Assembly: GCA_028822985.1 (NCBI GenBank)
Contig: JAPKCK010000001.1
Span: 62,001-126,000 of the forward strand
From: Aquiluna sp.
GTDB taxonomy: Bacteria; Actinomycetota; Actinomycetes; Actinomycetales; Microbacteriaceae
Direction of reading: 5' to 3'
Length of the DNA stretch: 64,000 nucleotides
In this document: positions 50,144 to 60,466 of the stretch, one piece after another
How positions within the stretch are numbered: position 1 is the first letter of the stretch
Layout: the number at the start of each line of letters is the position of its first letter
Translations under genes and position numbers: made by a program
Notes under the pieces: model-generated
Databases searched by the model: none
The model's input: only the letters and a program-made list of their open reading frames with translations
Told to the model about the DNA's origin: nothing

Positions 50144-52990
50144 TTACAAGATCTCGGCTAGGAACCTGCCGGTGTGGCTGGCGGGATTTTTCGCAACCTG
50201 TTCTGGCGTGCCCTCTGCCACAACCATGCCACCGCCGGAACCACCCTCTGGTCCCATGTCGATGATCCAGTCTGCAGACCTGATTACATCTAAGTTGTGC
50301 TCTATGACGATGGCAGTGTTGCCCTTGTCGACCAGGTTGTTTAGAACCATTAGGAGCTTGCTTACGTCTTCAAAGTGCAGGCCAGTAGTGGGTTCATCGA
50401 GAACATAGATGGTCCTGCCCGTTGAGCGCTTCTGAAGTTCAGTCGCGAGCTTTACTCGCTGAGCCTCTCCTCCGGACAATGTGGTGGCGCTTTGTCCGAG
50501 GCGAACATAACCTAAGCCAACATCGACCAGGGTAGTTAGGTATCTTGCTATCGAGTTAATTGGGGCGAAGAATTCGGCAGCATCGCTGATCGGCATGTTT
50601 AGAACATCACCGATGGAGTTTCCCTTATAAAGAACTTGGAGTGTCTCTCTGTTGTAGCGTGCCCCTTTGCAATCCTCACAGGTCACATACACATCCGGGA
50701 GGAAATTCATCTCAATCTTGATTGTGCCGTCGCCTGAGCAGTTATCGCACCTTCCGCCCTTCACGTTGAAAGAGAATCTTCCCTGAAGGTACCCTCTGAC
50801 CTTGGCCTCCTGGGTGTCGGCAAAGAGCTTCCGTATATTGTCAAATACTCCGGTGTAGGTTGCCGGGTTTGACCTTGGGGTGCGTCCGATCGGTGCTTGA
50901 TCGACGTGAACCACCTTGTCTAGAAGCTCTACTCCTTCGATGCGAGTGTGCTTTCCGGCAACCGACTTTGCTCGGTTCAGTCGCTGCGCGAGTACTTCGT
51001 AGAGCACATCGTTTACCAAAGAAGACTTGCCGGACCCGCTCACACCAGTGACGGCAGTCATCACACCTAGTGGGAAATTGACAGTGACGTTCTGCAGGTT
51101 ATTTTCTCGAGCGCCAACGACCTTTAGCTTGCCCTCAGTTTTTGGCTTCCGTCTCTTAGTCGGGGTCGCAATGGATCTTCTGCCGGATAAGTAATCGCCG
51201 GTTATCGAGCTGGTGTTTTTGAGTAGATTTTGGTAGCTACCTGAGTGAACTACCTCGCCGCCGTTGACTCCGGCACCTGGGCCGATGTCAACCAACCAAT
51301 CCGCAGCCTTGATTGTGTCCTCGTCGTGCTCGACCACTATCAAGGTGTTGCCCAAGTCTCGAAGCTTCTCAAGAGTTTCAATCAAGCGCAGATTGTCTCG
51401 CTGATGCAGCCCAATCGATGGCTCGTCCAAAACGTATAGAACGCCGGTGAGTCCGGCGCCGATTTGGGTCGCCAGTCTTATTCGCTGAGCTTCTCCTCCA
51501 GACAGCGAACCAGCGGCACGCTCCAGAGATAAATAGTCAAGTCCGACTGCCAACAGGAAGTCCAGTCTCGCTCTTATTTCCCTGAGCACTTGGGCCGCGA
51601 TGATGGCTTCTCGCTCGGATAACTTCAGGGAATCAAAAAATTCGTGGGAGTCGCCTAGCGAAATCTGCGCCACGTCATGAATTGATTTCCCATGGACTTT
51701 TACGGCCAACACTTCCGGGCGTAGCCTCGCTCCGTTGCAGCTCGGGCATGGTACTTCCCGAAGATAATCAGCCCACTTGCTTCTAGCCCAATCACTGTCG
51801 GATTCAAGGTATTTGCGCTCGATGTAAGGCAGTACACCCTCAAAGCCCGAGGTGTAGCGCATTTCTCGTCCGTAGCGTGAACGCCACTTAACTTCAACTT
51901 CAAAGTCGTTACCGTTGAGAATCGCCTGTTGGGTAGCAGCAGGTAGTTTTTTCCAAGGCGTTTTTAGGTCGAAGTCCAAGTCATCAGCCAGTCCTTGCAG
52001 CAACCGAACAAAGTAAGAGTAAAGACCCTTGCCTTGGGTTGACCAAGGGAGGATGACTCCGTCCTTGATGCTTGCTGCTGGATCTCCGATTACTAATTCG
52101 GCATCCACTGCCATCTTGGTGCCGAGTCCCGTGCAGGCCGGGCACGCTCCAAATGGTGCGTTGAACGAAAAGGTTCTGGGTTCAATCTCGGTGAGCACGA
52201 GGTCGTGTTCATTTGGGCAGCTCAGGTGCTCTGAAAAAACGCGTTGGGTCTTATCATCAATGAAGTCGACGACTATCCGGCCCGATGATAACTTCAGGGC
52301 AGTTTCGACTGAGTCGGTAATCCTCGACTGGGCATCGGGCTTCACGACGAGCCTGTCCACTACAACTGAAATGTCATGCTTAAAGCTCTTCTTTAGAGGC
52401 TTGGCTTCCGCGAGTATTACCTGCTCGCCATCGACTACCGCTCGGGCGTAGCCCTGAGCCTGAAGGGATGCAAATAGGTCTTGAAACTCACCCTTTTTTT
52501 GCACCACAATCGGTGACAGTAGCTGGAACCTAGTGCCTTCGGTCATTGCCACCAGTTGATCAACGATTGCCTGTGGTGTTTGCTTAGAGATAACCTCTTG
52601 ACAAACAGGACAGTGAGGAACGCCTATCCTTGCCCAGAGCAGCCTTAGGTAGTCGTGTATTTCGGTGATTGTTCCAACCGTAGAGCGGGGGTTTCGGTTG
52701 GTTGACTTCTGGTCAATTGAGACAGCGGGGCTAAGGCCTTCAATGAAATCCACATCAGGCCTGTCAACTTGCCCTAGGAATTGCCTCGCATAGGCGCTAA
52801 GTGACTCGACATAGCGACGCTGTCCCTCGGCAAAAATTGTGTCAAAGGCCAGTGATGATTTACCAGAGCCACTGAGACCAGTAAATACGATCATGGAATC
52901 CCTAGGAAGTTCTAGGTCAAGGTTTTTAAGGTTGTGCACTCGTGCACCCTTGATTGAGAGCTTTTGGCCTTTGGGTTGTTGAATCGTCAT
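50144..52990 (-). CDS. uvrA: Excinuclease ABC subunit A
   Basis: UvrA is the damage-recognition ATPase of nucleotide excision repair. The 948 residues have two ABC ATPase modules, with Walker [16 protein letters not shown] (near 35) and [15 protein letters not shown] (near 645), signature [13 protein letters not shown] and [13 protein letters not shown], and the zinc-binding Cys clusters (CPSCNGARL and [14 protein letters not shown] with CEDCKGARY). A TAAACT hexamer at the end of uvrB, 6 bases before the ATG, suggests an added leaderless start. It lies 9 bases after uvrB. Confidence 0.97.
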   Translation of the reverse strand: MTIQQPKGQKLSIKGARVHNLKNLDLELPRDSMIVFTGLSGSGKSSLAFDTIFAEGQRRYVESLSAYARQFLGQVDRPDVDFIEGLSPAVSIDQKSTNRNPRSTVGTITEIHDYLRLLWARIGVPHCPVCQEVISKQTPQAIVDQLVAMTEGTRFQLLSPIVVQKKGEFQDLFASLQAQGYARAVVDGEQVILAEAKPLKKSFKHDISVVVDRLVVKPDAQSRITDSVETALKLSSGRIVVDFIDDKTQRVFSEHLSCPNEHDLVLTEIEPRTFSFNAPFGACPACTGLGTKMAVDAELVIGDPAASIKDGVILPWSTQGKGLYSYFVRLLQGLADDLDFDLKTPWKKLPAATQQAILNGNDFEVEVKWRSRYGREMRYTSGFEGVLPYIERKYLESDSDWARSKWADYLREVPCPSCNGARLRPEVLAVKVHGKSIHDVAQISLGDSHEFFDSLKLSEREAIIAAQVLREIRARLDFLLAVGLDYLSLERAAGSLSGGEAQRIRLATQIGAGLTGVLYVLDEPSIGLHQRDNLRLIETLEKLRDLGNTLIVVEHDEDTIKAADWLVDIGPGAGVNGGEVVHSGSYQNLLKNTSSITGDYLSGRRSIATPTKRRKPKTEGKLKVVGARENNLQNVTVNFPLGVMTAVTGVSGSGKSSLVNDVLYEVLAQRLNRAKSVAGKHTRIEGVELLDKVVHVDQAPIGRTPRSNPATYTGVFDNIRKLFADTQEAKVRGYLQGRFSFNVKGGRCDNCSGDGTIKIEMNFLPDVYVTCEDCKGARYNRETLQVLYKGNSIGDVLNMPISDAAEFFAPINSIARYLTTLVDVGLGYVRLGQSATTLSGGEAQRVKLATELQKRSTGRTIYVLDEPTTGLHFEDVSKLLMVLNNLVDKGNTAIVIEHNLDVIRSADWIIDMGPEGGSGGGMVVAEGTPEQVAKNPASHTGRFLAEIL

Positions 52991-52996
52991 TGTAGA

Positions 52997-53002
52997 AGTT
53001 TA
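52997..53002 (-). promoter_or_regulatory. Predicted -10 box for leaderless uvrA
   Basis: On the minus strand TAAACT (overlapping the uvrB stop) is followed by 6 bases (TCTACA) and the ATG at 52990. It would add a separate leaderless transcript for uvrA-uvrC inside the operon. Confidence 0.4.
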
Positions 53003-55066
53003 GGCGTGCCCCGCAGCCTCAAAGGCCCGTAGTTCCTTTTTCAACTCCGAAATTTCATCGCGAATTCTGCCCGCAAGTTCGAACTTGAGCTCGCTGGCAG
53101 CGGATTTCATCTGAACGTCAAGCTCGATGATAGTTCCCATGATCTGCTTCTGACCGTCAGCCCCAATGGCGGGTCGACCCTTAGTTTTTTGCCTCGCTGT
53201 TTTCTTGTTTGAAATTTCTTTCATCTGCCTAATCAGCTGTTCCGTGTCTACCTCTTCGCGCTGCAGGGAATCAGTGATGTCAGCTATTTTTTTGCGCAAT
53301 GGCTGTGGGTCAACTCCCATTTTTTTGTTGTAGGCCACTTGTTTCTCTCGACGACGATTTGTCTCGTCGATGGCTCTGGTCATTGAGGCGGTCATCACAT
53401 CGGCATACATGTGGACTTCTCCGTTTACGTTTCTTGCCGCACGTCCGATTGTCTGGATGAGCGATGTTGTTGAACGAAGAAAACCCTCTTTATCAGCGTC
53501 CAAGATTGCCACTAGCGAAACCTCCGGAAGGTCTAGACCCTCACGAAGGAGGTTGATGCCCACAAGGACATCAAATACGCCCTGACGAAGCTCTCTCAGC
53601 AACTCAACGCGACGAAGAGTGTCAACATCGGAGTGAAGATACCGCACGCGTACCCCCATCTCGGTGTAGTACTCAGTCACCTCTTCGGCAAGCCGCTTTG
53701 TAAGCGTTGTGACTAGAACTCGCTCGTTACGCTCGGTTCTTGTCCTTATTTCATCGAGCAAGTCGTCAATCTGACCCTTGGCTGGCTTCACAATAATCTG
53801 AGGATCCACGAGTCCGGTTGGCCTAATGATTTGCTCGACTACGCCGTCGGATAGGGCCAGCTCGTATTTTGCGGGAGTTGCGGATAGATAAACAGTTTGA
53901 CCAGTCCGCTCTAGGAACTCCTCGAATTTAAGTGGACGGTTATCAAGCGCCGATGGTAGCCGAAAACCGTGCTCGACTAATGTCCGCTTTCTAGATGAGT
54001 CCCCTAAGTACATTGCGCCGATCTGAGACACAGTTGCGTGTGACTCGTCGATCACCGTTAGGAAGTCTTCTGGGAAGTAATCCAGTAGGCAAGAAGGTGC
54101 CTCGCCTGGAAGTCGCTGATCGATGTGTCTTGAGTAGTTCTCGATTCCGGAACAAAAGCCGAGCTCGCGAATCATCTCTAGATCAAATGTTGTTCGCATT
54201 TTGATTCGCTGCGCTTCAAGGAGTTTGCCTTGAGAGTCCAGTTCTTTATAACGAACTTCAAGTTCGTTTTCGATGTCCTCAATCGCCTTACCCATACGTT
54301 CCACAGGTGCAACGTAGTAAGACGCCGGGTAGATCGCAACGCTTTCTCGTTCCATAAGAACCTCGCCGGTGAGGGGGTGTATTCGATAAATCTTTTCAAT
54401 TTCATCGCCAAAAAACTCGATGCGAGTTGCTTCTTCGTCATAGACTGCGATGACTTCGACGGTGTCACCTTTCACACGGAAATTGCCTCGCGTGAACTCG
54501 ATATCGTTGCGCTGGTACTGAATGGCAACGAGCCCTCTAATCAGTTCGTCTCTGTCAATACGTTGACCAACCTGTAGCGGCAGAGATTGGGCCAAGTACT
54601 CTTTTGGAGCACCCAGACCGTAGATGCAGGAGACCGTTGCGACCACGATTACATCTCTCCTGGAGAGCAAGGACATAGTTGCCGAGTAGCGCAGGCGTTC
54701 GACTTCTTCGTTTATGGACGAGTCCTTCTCAATGAAGGTGTCAGTCTGTGGGACATACGCCTCAGGTTGGTAATAGTCGTAATAGCTAACGAAATATTCA
54801 ACCGCATTCTCGGGGAACATTTCCTTGAGCTCACTGGCTAATTGAGCCGCCAGCGTTTTATTGTGAGCGATTACCAACGTTGGGCGTTGAAGTTTCTCAA
54901 TCAGCCACGCGGTGGTCGCCGATTTTCCGGTTCCAGTTGCCCCCAAGAGGACAACGTCTTTTTCACCGGCGGTCAGCCGGCCTGCGAGTTCGGCAATTGC
55001 GGTTGGCTGATCGCCGGCAGGCGTATAAGGGCTGATGACCTTGAATGGCTTATTATTTTCCTGCAT
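53000..55066 (-). CDS. uvrB: Excinuclease ABC subunit B
   Basis: UvrB verifies damage and loads UvrC. The 688 residues have the Walker [15 protein letters not shown], the beta-hairpin region [27 protein letters not shown], the DEXH-type VIDESHAT, helicase motifs to [19 protein letters not shown], and a C-terminal UVR coiled coil that binds UvrC. The start is ATG 55066, just after the coaE stop. uvrB, uvrA and uvrC are in one run here. Confidence 0.98.
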   Translation of the reverse strand: MQENNKPFKVISPYTPAGDQPTAIAELAGRLTAGEKDVVLLGATGTGKSATTAWLIEKLQRPTLVIAHNKTLAAQLASELKEMFPENAVEYFVSYYDYYQPEAYVPQTDTFIEKDSSINEEVERLRYSATMSLLSRRDVIVVATVSCIYGLGAPKEYLAQSLPLQVGQRIDRDELIRGLVAIQYQRNDIEFTRGNFRVKGDTVEVIAVYDEEATRIEFFGDEIEKIYRIHPLTGEVLMERESVAIYPASYYVAPVERMGKAIEDIENELEVRYKELDSQGKLLEAQRIKMRTTFDLEMIRELGFCSGIENYSRHIDQRLPGEAPSCLLDYFPEDFLTVIDESHATVSQIGAMYLGDSSRKRTLVEHGFRLPSALDNRPLKFEEFLERTGQTVYLSATPAKYELALSDGVVEQIIRPTGLVDPQIIVKPAKGQIDDLLDEIRTRTERNERVLVTTLTKRLAEEVTEYYTEMGVRVRYLHSDVDTLRRVELLRELRQGVFDVLVGINLLREGLDLPEVSLVAILDADKEGFLRSTTSLIQTIGRAARNVNGEVHMYADVMTASMTRAIDETNRRREKQVAYNKKMGVDPQPLRKKIADITDSLQREEVDTEQLIRQMKEISNKKTARQKTKGRPAIGADGQKQIMGTIIELDVQMKSAASELKFELAGRIRDEISELKKELRAFEAAGHA

Positions 55067-55072
55067 CTCCGC

Positions 55073-55651
55073 CTAGTTCTCGAAGGAAGCGAACACCGCA
55101 TCCGCCCTCGATTGAAGATCCGCAAGAGTGCAGTCTGACCGGATAACCGTGTCTGCTGAAGATTCGCGTTCAACGTCGGTCGCCTGGGCGCCAATCCTCA
55201 ACTGAACTTCATCCGCCGTCATGCCACGGTCTTTCATTAGGCGTTCAGTACGCACTGCCTCTGGCGCACTAATGGTAACGATTCGGTCAAAAACAAGTGG
55301 GGAATTTGTCTCCACGAGCAGAGGGATTGTGTAGATGATCACGCCTTCTGTTGTAGAGATCAATTTTTGTGCCCTGGCCTGAATTAGTGGATGCAAGATG
55401 CCTTGCAGTGCAGTTCTTTTTTCCGGGGAACCAAAGACAATCCTCGCCAACTGACTGCGACTTAGCGTCTTATCCTCGTTCAGAATTTCATTACCGAAAG
55501 CTCTAACAACCTCAGCTAGCCCATTTGTTCCCGGTTCAACCACCTGTCTGGCCAGCACGTCAGCATCTATTTCCGTACCCCCGAGGGCAACCCAACGTCT
55601 AGCCACGGTAGATTTTCCCGAGCCAATTCCACCAGTCAAAGCAATAAGCAT
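55073..55651 (-). CDS. coaE: Dephospho-CoA kinase
   Basis: CoaE adds the 3'-phosphate in the last step of coenzyme A synthesis. The 192 residues begin with the P-loop MLIALTGGIGSGKSTVARRW and have the DADVLARQVVEPGTNGLAEVV substrate segment. The start ATG 55651 follows TATCCT by 7 bases; the in-frame extension to 55891 crosses the rpsA terminator and rpsA itself and is rejected. It lies between rpsA and uvrB, as in other Actinobacteria. Confidence 0.96.
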   Translation of the reverse strand: MLIALTGGIGSGKSTVARRWVALGGTEIDADVLARQVVEPGTNGLAEVVRAFGNEILNEDKTLSRSQLARIVFGSPEKRTALQGILHPLIQARAQKLISTTEGVIIYTIPLLVETNSPLVFDRIVTISAPEAVRTERLMKDRGMTADEVQLRIGAQATDVERESSADTVIRSDCTLADLQSRADAVFASFEN

Positions 55652-55658
55652 TGTTATA

Positions 55659-55664
55659 AGGATA
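55659..55664 (-). promoter_or_regulatory. Predicted -10 box for leaderless coaE
   Basis: On the minus strand TATCCT is followed by 7 bases (TATAACA) and the ATG at 55651. It lies just after the rpsA terminator, where a new start is needed. Confidence 0.5.
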
Positions 55665-55697
55665 AAGAAAAAGCGGGAACACCGTTGGTGTTCCCGC
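55660..55697 (-). terminator. Intrinsic terminator of rpsA
   Basis: An 11-bp perfect stem, GCGGGAACACC (55673-55683) with GGTGTTCCCGC (55687-55697), has a 3-base loop and on the minus strand is followed by TTTTTCTTTATC. It lies 20 bases after the rpsA stop and before the coaE start. Confidence 0.92.
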
Positions 55698-55716
55698 TCA
55701 TCTAAAAGACTAGGTG

Positions 55717-57174
55717 TTACTTGTCTCCTGTTAGCTTGTCCCTCAAGGCCGCTAATGCCTCGTCGCCCGCTAGCGTGCCCTTGTCGGCGGAGTCGCCGCT
55801 TGAGGCCGAAGCCTCCTGAGCTGGAGCACCGTCTGGAATAGAAGCTAGGTGCTCGAAAGCAGCCTTGGCTTGAACCTTGTGCAGCTCCCATCGGGCGTTA
55901 GCCTCTGCGTACTCTGTCTCCCACTTGGCCCGAGCTTCTTCGAAGCCTTCGCGCCACTCGCTGGTAGCTGGATCGAAGCCTTCTGGGTAGCGGTACTGAC
56001 CCTTGTCGTCGTAGTCGGCGCTCATGCCGTAAAGCACTGGATTGAAGTCCGTGCCAGCGTTTTCTACTTCTTCTAGTGCCTGCTTGAGTGATAGTGAGAT
56101 TCTGCGGCGCTCTAGGTCAATGTCAATGAGCTTGACGAAGACCTCTTGATTCACGGTCACTACCTGATCGGCGTGTTCGACGTGCTTCGAGGAAAGCTCC
56201 GAGATGTGCACTAGGCCCTCGATGCCATCCGCAACGCGAACAAAGGCGCCGAATGGAACAATCTTGGTTACCTTGCCCGGGATGTACTGCCCGATTGCAT
56301 GAGTTCGTGCAAATAGCTGCCATGGGTCTTCCTGCGTGGCCTTCAGCGACAGCGAAACGCGCTCGCGCTCTTGGTCTACTTCTAGAACCTCAACGGTAAC
56401 TTCCTGACCTACCTCGACTACCTCGCTGGCGTGCTCGATGTGCTTCCAGCTCAGTTCGGAGACGTGTACTAGTCCGTCCACTCCTCCAAGGTCGATAAAT
56501 GCACCGAAGTTAACGATTGACGAGACAACTCCAGTCCGAACCTGACCCTTGACAAGGTCGTTCAGGAACGTGCTGCGGTTCTCGCTTTGGCTCTGCTCAA
56601 GAAGAGCTCGCCTTGACAAGACAACGTTGTTGCGGTTCTTGTCTAGCTCCAAAATCTTTGCCTCGACCTCGGTACCAAGGTATGGGCCGAGATCGCGAAC
56701 ACGACGAAGTTCAATTAGCGAGGCAGGCAAGAAGCCACGAAGACCGATGTCAACAATGACTCCACCCTTCACAACTTCGATGACGGTTCCAGTTACAACA
56801 CCATCGGCTTCCTTGATGCGCTCTACATCGCCCCATGCTCGCTCGTACTGAGCGCGCTTCTTGGAAAGAATTAGACGGCCTTCTTTGTCTTCTTTCTGAA
56901 GAACAAGTGCCTCAATGGCGTCGCCGACTTTTACAATTTCATTTGGGTCCGCATCTTGACGGATTGATAGTTCTCTGGAGGGAATAACACCCTCGGTCTT
57001 GTAACCAACGTCTAGGAGAACTTCATCGCGGTCAATCTTGACTACGGTTCCGGAGATCAGGTCTCCATCGTTAAAGAATTTAAGTGTTGCTTCGACAGCG
57101 GCCAGGAAGTCTGCCTCTGAACCGATGTCGTTTACTGCTATCTGTACTGGTTTTGCGCTTGCCTTGGATGCCAT
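55717..57174 (-). CDS. rpsA: 30S ribosomal protein S1
   Basis: S1 binds mRNA and aids translation initiation. The 485 residues have four S1 domains (roughly 37-106, 124-190, 208-278 and 295-365) with repeats of the pattern GLVHISELSSKHVEHADQVV, then a helical and acidic tail (about 366-485) ending LRDKLTGDK. This four-domain form is the actinobacterial length. Its upstream 127 bases hold a small UUCG-type hairpin and a 14-base palindrome. A GGAG lies 11 bases before the ATG. Confidence 0.96.
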   Translation of the reverse strand: MASKASAKPVQIAVNDIGSEADFLAAVEATLKFFNDGDLISGTVVKIDRDEVLLDVGYKTEGVIPSRELSIRQDADPNEIVKVGDAIEALVLQKEDKEGRLILSKKRAQYERAWGDVERIKEADGVVTGTVIEVVKGGVIVDIGLRGFLPASLIELRRVRDLGPYLGTEVEAKILELDKNRNNVVLSRRALLEQSQSENRSTFLNDLVKGQVRTGVVSSIVNFGAFIDLGGVDGLVHVSELSWKHIEHASEVVEVGQEVTVEVLEVDQERERVSLSLKATQEDPWQLFARTHAIGQYIPGKVTKIVPFGAFVRVADGIEGLVHISELSSKHVEHADQVVTVNQEVFVKLIDIDLERRRISLSLKQALEEVENAGTDFNPVLYGMSADYDDKGQYRYPEGFDPATSEWREGFEEARAKWETEYAEANARWELHKVQAKAAFEHLASIPDGAPAQEASASSGDSADKGTLAGDEALAALRDKLTGDK

Positions 57175-57217
57175 ATTTGTGGTAACTCCACTTTGTTTAC
57201 TCGGGTTGCGCCAAAAA

Positions 57218-57231
57218 TAATGATTTCATTA
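57218..57231. promoter_or_regulatory. Palindrome in the rpsA upstream region
   Basis: TAATGA (57218-57223) and TCATTA (57226-57231) are perfect arms around TT, about 45 bases before the rpsA start. It could be a regulator site or part of a promoter; no regulator can be named. Confidence 0.25.
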
Positions 57232-57265
57232 CCTGTTTAGTTGGCCCAACGAACGGACGGGATAA

Positions 57266-57279
57266 GTGCCCGAAGGCAC
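57266..57279. other. Short hairpin between polA and rpsA
   Basis: GTGCC (57266-57270) and GGCAC (57275-57279) pair around CGAA, which on the minus strand reads as a TTCG tetraloop. It lies 25 bases after the polA stop. Without a T run it is not a clear terminator, but it may stabilise or slow the transcript. Confidence 0.4.
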
Positions 57280-57301
57280 CCGCGCAATACTAGCGCCTTT
57301 T

Positions 57302-59998
57302 CTAGTGACCCGCCAGCTCCCAATTGGCCCCAATGCCAACATGTACCTCGAGCGGGACGGTGAGGGTGACGACTTCCTGCATGGCGCTCACCGCAAGCTC
57401 TCTAAGGGCTTCGAGTTCACCAGGAGCAACGGCAAATACGAGTTCGTCATGGACCTGTAGCAGCAATTGAGAAGTCAGGTTTTGAGCATCCATTTTTTGC
57501 TTCACGACGATCATCGCGAGCTTCATGATGTCAGCAGCTGTCCCTTGTATGGGAGCGTTAAGTGCCGCGCGTCTCGCGTTTTCCCTTACCTGAAATATCT
57601 TTGAGTTGAGATCGGGGAAAGGCCTTCGGCGCCCATAAACAGTCGTCGTGTGGCCGAGAGCTTTGGCACGCTGGACAACTGTGTCCAAATAGCGCTTAAC
57701 ACCTCCAAAGCGATCGAAATAATCAGACATTAGTTGCTTGGCTTCTTTTCCAGTAATCCTTAGTTGCCTGCCAAGGCCGAACTCGCTTAGCCCATAGACA
57801 AGGCCATAACTCATGGCTTTGACTTTGGATCGCATTTGACCGGTGACATCGGAAGGTTCGACTCCATATAGACGCGCTCCAACAAAATTGTGCAGGTCTT
57901 CGCCAATTCGAAACGCTTCGATAAGACCCTCGTCCTCAGACAGGTGAGCCATGATCCGCATTTCAATCTGTGAGTAGTCGGCAGTCAGCAAGGTTTCAAA
58001 TCCAGGCCCGGCAACAAAGGCGCTTCGAAGCCTCTGACCACGGTCGGTCTTGATCGGTATGTTTTGTAGATTCGGACTTTCGCTACTGAGGCGGCCGGTC
58101 GAGGTTCCAACCTGGGAATAATTTGTGTGAATTCGTCCGTCTTCCTGGATGGCTTTTAGCAGAGTCTCGGTCATCTGTCGTAATTTGGTGCTGTCTCGAT
58201 GCGCAAGAAGTCGCTCCAAAAACGGGTGCTCAGTCTGTTCAAACAGCGTACTGAGGGCCTCGGCGTTTGTGGAGTAGCCAGTCTTTAGTGCTTTTGTTCC
58301 CTGCATACCTAGTTCCTCGAACAGAACCACCTGCAATTGCTTGGGGCTAGCCAGGTTCACTTCGTGGCCAATGATTTCGTATGCCTGTTTGGCGATTTGC
58401 TCTACCTCGAGCGTTAGTTCATCAAACTGAGTCTGAAGGGCCGAGGAATCCATTGCGATACCGGTTATTTCCATCTTCGATAAAACTTCGCTGGCGGGTA
58501 ACTCTATGTCTCGGTAAACCCCGAGCTGACCGCTGTCTTCAAGATGAGGAATAAGCACTGCCGAAATAACCGCGTAGACCCATGCGTCCAAGGATGGATC
58601 CGACTCACTGAGCAGCTCATTCGGGTCTTGCCTAACGACGTCTATGCCGGCGTACTGCCTGATGATTGAATCTGGATGCAGGTCTTTGCTAATGGGGTCG
58701 ACCAGGTAGCTGACTAGCAGCGCGTCGTCGGTGATGACGTCGGGCCAAATATCAATCGAGTGGAGCTTCTTCCTCAAGGCTTTGGTGTCCCAGCCGCCAA
58801 AGCCGCCATGCTTAAGTAGCGCGAGAGCAGAATTCTGATCCTCACCGTTCCAGTTGAGCCTTTCGCCAAGAGTCGCTATTCCGAGCCCAACAAGTCGGCC
58901 GTCAATGATCTCAACGTGCACAAAAGCTCCCCCGGAATTGACGAGCCCTTGAATTTCCGCAACTGAGGCGACTCGAGAATCCATCGGGGCGGAGGGAAGG
59001 TTATCGATGACCTTGGAAGCAGCTTCGGGCAATGGGTCTGTAGTTTCTTGGCTCTCCGAAGCGCTCTCGACGGCAAGCTTTGCTGCCTGAGCAATGTGTT
59101 GAGTACCATCGCCCCCACGAAGTTTTAGCACTCGCGTTAGCAGTGTTCGGAATGACAGGACTGCGAAAATTTCTCTGAGTGCGTTCTCATCTACGGGGCC
59201 CAAGACTAGGTCGTCCATCGTAAAGTCGAAAGTGAGATCCGTAAGCAGGTGATTTAGTCTGCGATTTCTGACCGCAAGGTGCTGGTTTTCCCGCAGGCTC
59301 TCGCCGACTTTTCCGGGAATCTCTTCGGAGCGCTTAAGAATTTCGTCCAAAGATCCAAACTGTTGTATCCATTTAGCGGCAGTTTTCGGGCCTACTCCCG
59401 GAACGCCGATGAGATTATCCGAAGTCTCCCCCACAAGCGCAGCCAGCTCCGGATATTGAATTGCGTGGATGCCATATTTGGCCAAAACAGCTTCATCATC
59501 CATTCGGGCAAGGTTCATTACTCCCTTGACGGGGTAGAGAACCGTTGTGTCCTCGCGAATCAGCTGGAATGTGTCACGATCTCCAGAGACCACAAGCACG
59601 CGCATCCCCGCCTGCTCGCCGAGATTAGCAAGCGATGCGAGTAGGTCATCGGCTTCGTAATTTTCACGGGAGACGCTCGTGATGTTCATGGCCGTTAGGG
59701 CCTGCACTAGCAATTCAGTTTGACCTAGGAACTCAACCGGCGTCTCCCCCCGGGTGCCCTTGTATTCGGGTAGTTCTTCGGTTCTGAAGCTGTGTCTAGA
59801 AACGTCGAATGCAACGCACATGTGCGTTGGCTTTTCACCCTCCAGGATGTTGAGCATCATGGAGATGAAACCGTGAACCGCGTTTGTGTGTTGTCCCTCA
59901 GCGTTTTTGAAGTTATCCACATTGAGGGCGTAGAAAGCACGAAATGCAAGTGAGTGCCCATCGATAAGGAGCAGAGTAGGCTTTTCGTTGGCGCTCAT
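57302..59998 (-). CDS. polA: DNA polymerase I
   Basis: Pol I fills gaps in repair and removes RNA primers. The 898 residues contain an N-terminal 5'-3' exonuclease domain (LLLIDGHSLAFRAFYAL to about residue 300), a central region where a 3'-5' exonuclease should be, and a C-terminal polymerase domain with DYSQIEMRIMAHLSEDEGL and QVHDELVF. The central region has FVHVEII where the active family has a DTE motif, so proofreading is likely lost, as in mycobacterial and Taq enzymes. The start is ATG 59998 (MSANEKPTLLLIDGHS); the extension to 60055 is not needed. Confidence 0.96.
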   Translation of the reverse strand: MSANEKPTLLLIDGHSLAFRAFYALNVDNFKNAEGQHTNAVHGFISMMLNILEGEKPTHMCVAFDVSRHSFRTEELPEYKGTRGETPVEFLGQTELLVQALTAMNITSVSRENYEADDLLASLANLGEQAGMRVLVVSGDRDTFQLIREDTTVLYPVKGVMNLARMDDEAVLAKYGIHAIQYPELAALVGETSDNLIGVPGVGPKTAAKWIQQFGSLDEILKRSEEIPGKVGESLRENQHLAVRNRRLNHLLTDLTFDFTMDDLVLGPVDENALREIFAVLSFRTLLTRVLKLRGGDGTQHIAQAAKLAVESASESQETTDPLPEAASKVIDNLPSAPMDSRVASVAEIQGLVNSGGAFVHVEIIDGRLVGLGIATLGERLNWNGEDQNSALALLKHGGFGGWDTKALRKKLHSIDIWPDVITDDALLVSYLVDPISKDLHPDSIIRQYAGIDVVRQDPNELLSESDPSLDAWVYAVISAVLIPHLEDSGQLGVYRDIELPASEVLSKMEITGIAMDSSALQTQFDELTLEVEQIAKQAYEIIGHEVNLASPKQLQVVLFEELGMQGTKALKTGYSTNAEALSTLFEQTEHPFLERLLAHRDSTKLRQMTETLLKAIQEDGRIHTNYSQVGTSTGRLSSESPNLQNIPIKTDRGQRLRSAFVAGPGFETLLTADYSQIEMRIMAHLSEDEGLIEAFRIGEDLHNFVGARLYGVEPSDVTGQMRSKVKAMSYGLVYGLSEFGLGRQLRITGKEAKQLMSDYFDRFGGVKRYLDTVVQRAKALGHTTTVYGRRRPFPDLNSKIFQVRENARRAALNAPIQGTAADIMKLAMIVVKQKMDAQNLTSQLLLQVHDELVFAVAPGELEALRELAVSAMQEVVTLTVPLEVHVGIGANWELAGH

Positions 59999-60005
59999 AG
60001 AGTTC

Positions 60006-60011
60006 AGCCTA
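60006..60011 (-). promoter_or_regulatory. Predicted -10 box for leaderless polA
   Basis: On the minus strand TAGGCT is followed by 7 bases (GAACTCT) and the ATG at 59998. The divergent thioesterase gene begins only 35 bases away and has its own Shine-Dalgarno. Confidence 0.5.
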
Positions 60012-60033
60012 CTTCGTAGAAGGTGGTACCACA

Positions 60034-60465
60034 GTGACCGAAGACAATGTCGCAAAATCAGCTCGTGCTCTTGAAATTATGAAGCAAAGAGGCTTGGGTG
60101 ACCTTGCTGACCGCATGGGTATAGAGCTCAAGGAGCTAAGTGCTGAAAGAGCTGTCGCCACCATGCCAGTTTCGGGTAACACACAGCCCCTGGGCGTACT
60201 TCACGGCGGTGCCCACGTGGTGCTGGGTGAAAGCCTAGGTAGCTTTGCCGCGAACGTTCACGCCCATCCTTGGGGGTATGCGGTTGGTATTGAAATAAAT
60301 GCCAGTCATCACAGCTCTGCTCGAGAAGGGGTTGTAACCGGGACCTGCACGGCAGTGAAGCTAGGCAGATCTCTAACCAGTCACGAGATTAAAGTTACTG
60401 ACGAAGCCGGCACTTTACTTTCGACGATTCGGATAACTAACTTCCTAAGAGCAAACGAGAGCTAA
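60034..60465 (+). CDS. Hotdog-fold thioesterase (PaaI/EntH type)
   Basis: The 143 residues form one hotdog domain with the GVLHGGAHVVLGESLGSFAA active-site helix (HGG and Glu), as in PaaI- and MenI-type acyl-CoA thioesterases. A menaquinone role (DHNA-CoA hydrolysis) is possible, since the organism uses a menaquinol-type bcc complex, but is not shown by the sequence. The GTG start has GGTGG 7 bases upstream. It lies between divergent polA and convergent pdtaR with only one base to the pdtaR stop; this neighbourhood is common in Actinobacteria. Confidence 0.88.
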   Translation: MTEDNVAKSARALEIMKQRGLGDLADRMGIELKELSAERAVATMPVSGNTQPLGVLHGGAHVVLGESLGSFAANVHAHPWGYAVGIEINASHHSSAREGVVTGTCTAVKLGRSLTSHEIKVTDEAGTLLSTIRITNFLRANES

Positions 60466-60466
60466 A

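Noticed and set aside
55652-55891. 80-codon N-terminal extension of coaE
   Set aside because: It reads through the rpsA terminator and the rpsA 3' end; the P-loop start at 55651 is standard.
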